NCBI GenBank assembly: GCA_001695595.3
Contig: MBPM02000018.1
Coordinates: 744,001-808,000, forward strand
From: Plasmopara viticola
Taxonomy: Eukaryota; Oomycota; Peronosporomycetes; Peronosporales; Peronosporaceae
Direction of reading: 5' to 3'
Length of the DNA stretch: 64,000 nt
Positions 55,162 to 64,000 of this stretch are shown one piece after another. A program made the position numbers and the translations under genes. The notes below the pieces were generated by a model. That model was given only the letters and a program-made list of their open reading frames with translations, made no database searches and had not been told where the DNA came from. How positions within the stretch are numbered: position 1 is the stretch's first letter; each line of letters starts with the position of its first letter.

Positions 55162-58100
55162 TAGCACGGCACGAAAGTTCTTTGGAATGTTGTCGGGGTT
55201 GTGTACGCGACGGATATCTGCTGTGGGGTCCAAGCGGTTCCGTATAGACGAGCGCTTTAGTAATAGACCGCCCATTGCTCGCTTTTCGCGCGATCGAAGG
55301 AGAGGGAGAGTACGCGTCGCAAGACCGGTAGCGCTTGTCGGCGTTACTGCTTCGGCTAAACTGCCTTGCACAGATTTCGATTGATTTGCGAGCATTTGTG
55401 TCTTTTCCATCGAGTTTTGAAAGACTGAATGTGCTGAATAGTATTGTGGACGTGATGCATTTTGGTGCAAATTTTTATTTCCAGACGCCTCAACCACCTT
55501 GAGTCGAACAGACGAAACAGCTTCGTTAAGTGGTTGTAGATCGTGCTCCTTCCCCTCGGAATCGATCAGCGCAAACAGCTTAAGGTCTGGACTTGTCTGT
55601 TGTTGCATACGCGGCAAGGAACAAAGATAAGGTAAGACATCAACCATAAGAAGTGCAGCATTCTTATATTATAGACCTGCTCAACAGACCGCACGACGAT
55701 CGCCATCACGCGAAAGCACGTCTCGTTCTCTCTAATATGAAACCGATTTAAGCTGTCAATTTTGAAAGTTATGTCAAAGATAGCAAACGTACAAGAAGGT
55801 GCGTCCGATAAAATGTGAGAGGAGGCGATGTTTGACCCAGTCCCCTTTGCGCACAAACTCGCTCATTTCTAACACTTTTAACTCTCGCAGCGGCTTGTCT
55901 GCTAGACTGTCCCAATAGAATATCTGTAATCACGTTCAAAGTTAGCACAACACCATCATAATAATCAGTGTCACTACCTCTACCTCGGTGCGAGTAACCT
56001 TGACAATCGTCATCAGCTCCGTAATATCGCCAGTGACATCTGCAATTTTGTCGTGAAGATACGAAATCTTTGCAAGGGCCTGGAGCTCTTGGCAATTATT
56101 GCTAGGCTCAATTAGACTGCCGTGTCGATTTGAACTGGTAGCACTGGCTACAGTTGCAATCGCCATACTTTGTAAACTACTTGGCATACTTCCATTCCTC
56201 GCATCGTCTTCCGGATTCTCTTGCTTTTTCAATCCGTGTTTCCCACCAGTTCGTGAACGATAGCTCGACACGCTCATCCAAACTTCGCCAGGCTTTGGCA
56301 TCGTGTCTTCTAGCAAGAAATGTTCTCGAGGTTCCGAAACGAAGGTGTTCAGGGCACAGAGTGCGCAGTTCTTGATAAAGACAGACATTGACGGATACAG
56401 GTCGTTGAAAAAGGCATTTCTTTCACCTCTCTTCAAATCGTCCTGGACATTGGATTCTTGTGGATTCATGGTCGATGGATCGACTGGTAGGCCGCACGGT
56501 GGCCGTTGCGGTAGCCATTCCCACTCGCAACATGAGTGCGAAAGCGCGTACGTTGCTGGCTGTCCGAGTTGCCACGTACGATGACGGCCGCCGAAACTAC
56601 CGACTTTGACACCGTCCAGAGTCCACAGACTCACGTCCCCGTCCGCACACGAAACGAGCACAAACATTTCAGAGACGCGAGTGAAATTCTCAATAATGTC
56701 GGCACAAAGTACGCGACGACTTGAAGCAGTGGCGCTACCAGGAGAGACGTCACCGAGACGCCACGTACAGACCAGTGCAAGTTCGATGCCTTCGTGGTTG
56801 TGCGCAATGCGAAGCTCCCACACTTTGATACACCCAGCAGCATCGCCAGAGACCAAATGTGTGTTGGCTTTATCACACCGTAGAACGGTAATTGGCTCGC
56901 AGACTTCCTCGGGCTTTAGACCCTTCGTCGTTTGGGATGACAGGGATAGCGGAATGGCGCCTTGTGTGGCCATCGAGCGGTCAAAGCAAAAGAGAATGCC
57001 GTGCTCACCAGCAGCAAACAACATTTCGAGCTTTTCAGCATACCAAAGTACTTCAATCGCGCCTGCATTTTGATGCAGGGGTGCGACTAGCTCACCCGAG
57101 TTTAGAGACCACAGCAACACCAAGCCATCCAACCCCGCTGTTGCGACATAAGCTGGAGGCAAATACGCCACCGTCAGGACGTCCATGGTATGCCGTTGCC
57201 GTCGACAACGATGGGTTTCGTGACCTGGTTTGTCCACACCATGCTCAATTTCGTCACCACTCTCGGGTGGAAGTCTATGCACGGGCAGTGCTTCCAACTC
57301 GTCTTTTTTATCAGCCCACACAACAAGCTGGCGGTCCCAGCCGACACAACACACAAAGCGCTGGCAAACAAAGTTTCCCATACCTACGCGCAAGGTCCGT
57401 TCAATGTCCATGATGCTTGTGACTTCCTGCTGTCCGTACCGTGAATTCGAATTCCGTGCACTGCGGTGCATTCGATCTCTAGAACTTTGTCCTCGACCAC
57501 TTTGAGCACGAGAGTGCAGACGATCGCTAGCTCCTTCGGAATGCGATTGCAGTCTGGAAGTGGTGGGCGGCACGGGCGTCGGGTGGTTCTGTCCACGCTC
57601 CAGTCGCACGCGTGTTGGAGACGGCAGATCCGTCTGGGCCATCAAGCCTGCACTCCCACCTTGTCCTTCACGATCGACTTTGAAAGAGGCTGGTAGGACC
57701 ATAATGTCTCGAGGCTTGCGCTTTCGATGAGGCAGTACGGCAGCGACAGGTTCAGTCAAACCTCCAACCATCCCATTGGATGGCGGTGCCGTACTTGCGA
57801 CCGTGCCAGCCGTTGCCGGCGTGGTCGTCTTCAATAGTGAACTCACAACCGGCCGTGCTTGTTTGTTGAATTGCTTGACGAGAGCACCGTTGCTAAAGTT
57901 CCACATCTTAAGCTGTTCGCCATCGTGCGAGCCCGTCAAAAGGCGGCGCCCTGCATGGTCAAACGCAATGCTCGTCACGGGATCCGAGCCATGAGCGTGA
58001 GCAAAGCTGGAAATCTCTTCTCCGGTCTCTGCACTCCACGTCTTGATCACCGACTCGGCATCCAACGTTGCCGTCACGACCTGGTGAAACACAGAGTTAT

Positions 58101-60005
58101 AACATGCCAGTCGCACGGGACGCTTGACCGGTCCACCCGCGCGCAATCGACTACTCCTTGCACTCGAGATCGAAGCGTCCAACCCTTCGTCGCCTTCCTC
58201 CGTTCCTTGCGTATCGAATTCACTACTCGACTTCACACTCCACCGAGTGAGCTGCGTCGTGCCAGTCAAAAGGCATGGCGTCTTGCCATCAAAAAGCAAC
58301 GCTGCGACTCGGTTCTCGCTGCTGACACTACTCCCTCCACCGCCATCTCTGCCAGATACTGGTGCAACTGGTGCTGAAGCTCTCGCACTCTTCGCCGCGT
58401 AATCGCCTCGAACGACAAAGGTCTGCAGACAGCGATGCGTTCGAACATCCCAAACCTTGATCGTGTTGTCTGCGGCTGCTGATACGATTTGAAAATTCTC
58501 ATCGTCGCTCACGAGATGCAACACAGAGCTCGTATGCCCTTCAAGGGTGGCGACAGCGCGCTGCGAGCTGTACGGGTTCCACACGTGAATGTCCCGTTCC
58601 ATGCCACAACTCGCAATCAGTCGCGTACTCGCGCACCAAGCCAGATCAAACACGCCCTTGCGATGGCGCGTGTACTCAAATTTGACCACGAGTCGATCGA
58701 CGTCCAAGATTGACACGGTCTTGTCCAAAGACGTGGCCACAACGGCTCGCATATCGTTCACCCACTTGACACGCGTGACCCAATCCGTGTGCTTTTGAAA
58801 CTTGACACGGGACGAGAAGCCCTGGGCTTCAAGCATGGCACTCCCAGCTGTATTACCCCCTTGAAGACTGAATTTACTAGACGTACCCGTCGATGTGGCT
58901 TGACTTGTGCTTCCACTTCCTAATGCTGTAGTCGACGGTCCTGAACCCCCTCCGAACAGGTTGGACACGAGAGGGGTACCCGGGGTTACGCCACTCGTTC
59001 CATTGCTACTATGATGACTCGAAAGCGATGTGTGGAGAGGTCCAGGTGGAGGAGAGCGCCCGTCGCACATTTGCCATTGATCCGAGCAAGCAAGGATGGA
59101 AATGCCACCTGTATCGTCCCCAACCACCACAGCTTCACGATTATCGGAAGGTCTCTCAACGTACGCGAGACATAAAGGGATACACTGTCGTTTGGAATAG
59201 TCCACGAGATCCCCGATGAATTGGCCAGAATTCAAGTCATAAAAGCTTAAAGTGCGGTCCATCGAGGAAATCGCGAGGCGATTCGACCGCTTCATGACGC
59301 AACAGTCCGTGATCCAGTCCCGTCCAGACGCCAAGATCTGCTGTGGAGCCAACGAAGTGGCATTCCATGTCCTCACGCTCCCATCTTTACTGGTGGTGAG
59401 GTAGACGCTAGGTCGTTCTAAGCGAACGATCCGCGTGATGACATCCTTGTGGTGGGGCAACAAGTCCAAATTGAGTGTTCCAATCACGTTCCCCATTGTT
59501 TCGAGTGGCGTGGAAGTGACCGTGCTACCGTGGCCACTCCTATGGTCACTCATGTATCTTTCAGGATATGCCGTCTCATAGCAAGCGCTTTCATTGCCTC
59601 CTGTGTATTCATCATTGCCGCTACCAGAAAGGAACATGTACTAGAATGATTGGAAATGCGATAAGCAAGAAGTGGATACAAAGTTGAGGTGTTTGCTACG
59701 CACGTTGGTAAGTTCGTCCCAATCAACTGTCCCATCGGAATTTGCATCGATTTTCTGAAATCTAAACAAAAGATTAGCAACGGCGAGACGTATGGCAAAA
59801 ATTCAAGTGTGATAACTTCGTACAGCTCTGAAAGTTGGGTTTCGCTTAGCGAGGCGTCGACAATTTCGCGAAACAGATTGACAAATTCCTTCTCGGTCAA
59901 ATCACCATCGGCAAATTTGTCTTTGAGGGATTGCAGCTGTTCGACACCAATTTCATCGCGAGAAAAGACAGTCGTTGTGCGCTTTTTAGTCCGAGGCAAT
60001 GCCAT
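55105..60005 (-). CDS. EF-hand and WD40-repeat protein (WDR49/WDR64/WDY-like)
   Basis: Proposed six-exon gene: 60005-59817, 59754-59704, 59640-55978, 55923-55793, 55752-55677 and 55596-55105, giving 1533 residues. All junctions are GT-AG and keep frame; introns are 62, 63, 54, 40 and 80 bp. Exon 2 is a 51-nt mini-exon encoding a complete EF-hand loop (DANSDGTVDWDE, 66-77) with all calcium ligands. Exon 3 holds many WD40 repeats (for example DKTVSILD, DNTIKVWDVRTHRC, DGLVLLWSLNSGE), i.e. probably two beta-propellers, split by a Ser/Thr-rich linker. EF-hand plus WD40 is the layout of the WDR49/WDR64/WDY group, which is cilium-associated in animals; a flagellar role in zoospores is inferred. The 60005 ATG has G at -3 and +4. 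The 40-bp intron and the choice between two donors six bases apart (55978 or 55984) are the weakest points. A decayed 3' copy lies at 48830-49915. Confidence 0.88.
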
Positions 60006-60600
60006 ACCCGTGTGTAGTTTGGTCTTGACACGAGGATTTTCAACCGTTAGTAAAAATACGCCAAGACTGAAACGGTTAGGAGACCTCACAAAAGTTACAC
60101 GTTTTATAATTTTCTCTGAGGTTACAATTCGTAGTAAAAAACAATTTTACGACCAGAAACGCAAGATTAATTAGGAAGTAAAATTTGGGTTTTGTTCATT
60201 CTGTTTAATAGTACTTACACGCTAGGAATATGCTGCCATTAGCGCGGGGTGCTACTAACTCTCCGGCCCATATCTAAGACCAAATGCCGTATCCCTCATC
60301 CCCACACAACAATCAAACATTCATTTCGGGGCAAGATTGTTCGTCCTTTTAAGGGATGTATGTGCCTTGTTTCGAAATTAATGGGTTACGGGACTTGAGT
60401 GATTAGCAGCTCGAACCACAGGGTGGGTTAACAGGCTGCACAGAGAAGCCGTACACCGTCATCCGATCACCGATGGCCTTCGAAGTGTACTTAACAGTGC
60501 GTTTAAAATTAAGATTTTTTACAGCAATAACTATGTATTTTGACCCCACCTTTAGCTAAACCCGCAATCACATTTACGGCAGACACTTAACCCATTAGTC
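60006..60600. other. WD40 upstream region, no gene seen
   Basis: Contains the promoter of the WD40 gene. On the minus strand CCGTTTCAGTCTTGG, about 60 bp before the ATG, is a weak initiator candidate. Nothing else is recognised. Confidence 0.5.
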
Positions 60601-60930
60601 CGGAAAAGGTTGGGGTGACGCCCTCCTTCCAAGCGCGGGGGCTAAATGCTCGCGCGCTTCGGGCAGGTACTCTCGGGTATCTGCAGGTCTCTAACGAGTC
60701 TCACCCTCGACGCGACGGTCTCCAGCACCAGAGCGCCACCTGGGCTCTTACCAAGTCAGAGCTAAACAAAATGATGGAAGACCCTCACGACCTCGGTGCT
60801 GGCTGCACTGCCCGCCGAACGAGACTCGACGTATGCGGACACCACTCTATGCCGTGGACTAGCCAGACTGAGCCTAGCACGTGCATAACTTGGCAACGCG
60901 ATAACGTAATACAATACAATACAATACTTA
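60601..60930 (+). repeat. SINE-like repeat, copy 2
   Basis: A 330-bp unit, inverted partner of 24988-25314. It starts CGGAAAAGGTTGGGGTGACG and ends ACAATACAATACAATACTTA. Homology to the other copy stops sharply at 60601 and just after the (AATAC)n tail. Copies differ by scattered substitutions, both at synonymous and non-synonymous places of the open frame, so it is not behaving as a protein gene. Confidence 0.75.
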
Positions 60931-63900
60931 ACCCATTTATACTCGAAGATCTTTATCGTACAAATTTATATTGAGCCTGTTGTGCAAAAGACAACGCTCT
61001 TTAGTTTTTTTTTACATCGAGGTTCGGCTTTGTGCAACGGCCCGAGATATTTTCCCTTAAACTTCGATCAATTAACGATAGAGGACCTTTATTTACTACT
61101 CTTGATATTTACACGGACAATCACTTCAGTCATAGCGATAACGAAGCAGGCAGTCGGGACTATTTATTCAATAATAATCAATCCAACCCTTGTTTCGGCT
61201 CTCGAAGATACATCGACATTGAAAACGGCACCTGTGCCTGCAATAGACGCTACGCCTGCACCGTAAGCGACGATCCAAAGTAGTTTGCCTACCAAGCCAC
61301 TTGGCTACAGAAAATTATAAAGCGCGTTTTCACCTTTCGCTTTTAAAAAGTGGTGCCTTCGAGCAATAACCGTCACTGGTGCTTCGGTAGAACCTCTCGC
61401 GTGCAACACCGCTACATCATTTATTAGACATTTGACTTATCGTCCATGCGATGGGCCTCACCCGTCAAGTCAGAGGAGACCAAGGAGGTGTACAAGATTA
61501 GAGACTCGAACTGCAATACCATGAGTGGCGATGCTACCATCGTCAGAATCGAGGAAAAAAGTTTAAAAAAGACGGAGCCATAATGTAAGTTACATGTGGC
61601 TTTAGTGAGTAAGATCATCGCCAGTGGTGGTGATGAGCTCTGTGGCTTGCACACACCCGGCTTCTGACCCATGTCACCGTTCCGTGGAAGGATCACACAA
61701 TTCGGGTCCGAAGAAAACAATGAGAACCAAAGTGACAGATGCAGACCGCGGCGCCGAGCAAAAGCTTGCGCGCCACGTAGACTTTTCAAAGATCACTTCT
61801 AGTGTGTCCAAAAAGAGATTAAATGCAAAAAACCATTGATCAAGCGCAAGTTTATGGCAGCTATGCGCTCGCTTTAAGCACTGCATAGAGGGCTGTTTGA
61901 TAGCTCTACTTGGCCTCGTAAGTAGCCATAAATTAAGGAGGCTTGTATTTGACACTTGGTACTGCTATCACCACGATATGTAAATAAACGAATCCAAAAT
62001 TGGGTTTGAGCCTCCAGAATGTTGTAGCTTAAAATCCAGACACATTGTACAAGGTCCATAAGCCCAAATTTTTTGCTCGCTTGGTGGGTCAAAGGCATAC
62101 AATGTAAGAGATGTCTCGGCTTTAGCATATCACTAAGACAAGCGCTAAAAGCTTAAATACCGAGCCCAAACTTGCGCTCAAAGTATTCACCTTGTCTTTG
62201 CGTGCAGCAAGAACACTCACTTAACCTTCGAAGTGCTCATCTTTTAGAAAAGTAGATTACAACAGACCTTAAAATTTTGAGCTATTCCATCGGCTTCCTT
62301 GAGCTATGTGAAGCTACATAACTGCGCCACATCATAAGAATTTGTCGTTACCGCGAAAGCGCTCTATCCTCACTATGCATTCTACATGAAGTGCACCTGG
62401 GTTTGAAAGTCGAAACGACTTCCCAATCACCTCATTTGAATGTAGGCGCTTGAAACTGATTTCGAGTCAGCTCTGATGTTCAAGTCACGGCGTGCTTAGG
62501 CACTTGTAGAAAAATTGGGCAATATTTATCGTGTGACTCAACTAAATGAAGCGCTACATTTTTTTGCGCAAAATGCCTCAAAACGTACTGAGCTACTACT
62601 CAAAGCGGGCAGCCCAAGATGGAAGTAGTCATGTAGACTAACGGCCGACTCGAAGCGGACAGCTCAAAATGGGAGTAGCCATGAAGACTAATAGCCGCCG
62701 TATGACTACTTGTACTCGTCTCATTAGCAAGATCGAGTGTGAGAGTAGTATTTCGTAGTGGTGCCGGAGGCACCCATTGCAAATGTAAATTTCGAAGTCC
62801 TAGATACTATAGTACCTCCAGCGATGTGCCACAAGAAATGTTGAGCAAGTCTATGCCAGCTTGACTATGTCTATGAGGTACACTAACCGATGCCTTTGCA
62901 AGGGGCGCAAACGGCATGGTGAAAGGCTATTAGATCCGCTCATGTCTTCCGCTCTTACCTTCTCGAATGCTAGATAGTTCGTATCCGATATCACTTATTC
63001 CATTTTCTAAAACAACATTTGACTTTCCCTTTTCTTTTTTGACCAGTGTTACTCCTTTGAATAGATACAATTGCATTTCTTGCTCTGCTTTTGCGATCAG
63101 CCGACTTAAAAGTGCAAGCAATTGCTTCTGCTAAAAAAGGCTTAGATATGAGGGGTTTTTATCAAATCCAGAAGTATTTGTGATAACCGCGACTTTAAAG
63201 TATCTTAGGTTGTTATCGAATGAGCGCGTAAGCTTGAAATGCGTGATCCGCATTTCTAAGTGCAATTGAACAATTTTTGTCCTACAAATGTAGCACCTCT
63301 TCGTACGTAACGTGCAGCGTACATGTTTATATATCTCTGTCTGACCATCTATTTACAAAAATCATGTTGTTGACAGCAGCAAGCGGAATCCTTTTATTTA
63401 GTACAAAGATTGTCAGAATACCGCGGCAAATCGCTAGACTTTATTGTACAAGATCGTGCCCAGAAAATCAAGGTTTTTTATACCGTGTCCAATAACAGCC
63501 TTTATTCATAAATCCACTGATGCTCGCTAAAGCAGGAGCCACATGCATCATCTAACTAAGCCAGCACAAGGCCCATATTGCCCTTAGCATCTGGCAAGTC
63601 AAAGACAACGTCAAGCCGTGCAAATTTTCTGCAGATAAACGATATTGACAGGCTTTGTGCTGAAGCCGATATTTTTAGTTGACACATTTCAGGTACTATT
63701 ACATGTGATGCTCGGTGCGCATGAAAGCTGATTATTTGGAAGCGACTAGGTGTCTGTTAACGTAGCCTCGTAAGGGCTTATAGTCCAAACTCCTCTTTCC
63801 CGAAAGTAAACTAAGTGATGGCGGCTGTTATATGTATACTGGCTTCACATTTGTATAGTTGGTTTGAGTCTATTTGCGTGCTTTTAAGAGTAAGTTTCGA

Positions 63901-64000
63901 AAAATGCATGCGCACGCTTGTAAGGCGGTTTGTTAAATGTCGACTCTGGAATAATCTAGTACCAAAGAATTACAAATCAATAGAAGGTTGACACGCCGAA
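60931..64000. other. gene-free stretch, no feature seen
   Basis: No supported gene. Two overlapping frames at 60982-61283 and a higher-GC frame at 61624-61839 were examined and show no domain, signal peptide or splice context I can defend. No RNA gene is recognised. Confidence 0.5.

Noticed and set aside
55942..59637. WD40 ORF taken as a complete single-exon gene
   Set aside because: The ATG at 59637 is one codon inside an exon, and the last codons before 55942 are intron. In-frame GT-AG joins restore an EF-hand upstream and three exons downstream.
60615..60974. 119-codon frame, similar to one on the minus strand at 25040-25507
   Set aside because: Similarity is explained by the SINE-like repeat. 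The frame runs through the simple-repeat tail and the substitutions do not favour coding.
61032..61283. Cysteine-containing 83-codon frame
   Set aside because: No signal peptide, no domain, overlaps another frame of similar length, and has no splice or promoter context.
61424..61839. Two opposite-strand frames in slightly GC-richer DNA
   Set aside because: They overlap each other, neither shows a motif, and one could only be an old gene scrap; not supportable.

Overview
The window looks like nuclear DNA of a plant-pathogenic oomycete (Peronosporales: Phytophthora or downy-mildew type). The reasons are a pair of secreted RXLR/WY-type host-targeted effectors, mostly intron-poor genes with introns of roughly 40-80 bp, oomycete initiator-like motifs just upstream of some start codons, and a gene-sparse AT-rich landscape full of decayed retroelements. 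The species cannot be named from sequence alone. Only seven protein genes appear intact; almost everything else is repeat relic or sequence with no recognisable content.

Layout. 1-5.5 kb: no convincing gene, with relics of dispersed repeats and one doubtful broken ORF. 5.5-9.75 kb: a dead Ty1/copia retrotransposon on the minus strand. 9.75-10.9 kb: a decayed partial copy of the large glycosyltransferase gene found at 31.6-35.9 kb, abutting the truncated copia LTR. 11.2-12.6 kb: a dicarboxylate/amino-acid:cation symporter (minus). 12.7-25 kb: a gene desert with dispersed repeats, hairpins and a reverse-transcriptase relic. 25.0-25.3 kb: a SINE-like repeat whose inverted partner lies at 60.6-60.9 kb. 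25.9-27.8 kb: two divergent genes, a tandem-PH protein (minus) and a three-exon gene fusing a twin-CX9C domain to a LEA-like tail (plus), sharing about 200 bp of promoter. 27.8-31.6 kb: desert with one long hairpin. 31.6-35.9 kb: a 1433-residue sterol-glucosyltransferase-like protein with two GT halves, the second catalytically degenerate. 39.4-46 kb: a dead LINE (minus) with a tRNA-like fragment at its 3' side and a large tetranucleotide array beyond its 5' side.

48.8-60.0 kb is the most interesting block. A decayed 3' end of a WD40 gene (plus), an RXLR effector (plus), a second RXLR effector (minus) and an intact six-exon EF-hand/WD40 gene (minus) form a large inverted duplication centred near 52.4 kb. 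The effector pair and a neighbouring housekeeping-gene fragment were apparently copied together; the two effectors stayed open while the collateral WD40 fragment decayed.

Working together: the genes do not form a pathway. The symporter, glycosyltransferase, PH protein, CHCH protein and WD40 protein are independent cellular genes. The two effectors are the host-interaction component. The WD40/EF-hand protein resembles the WDR49/WDR64/WDY group linked to cilia and flagella in other eukaryotes, which would fit a zoospore-forming species (inference).
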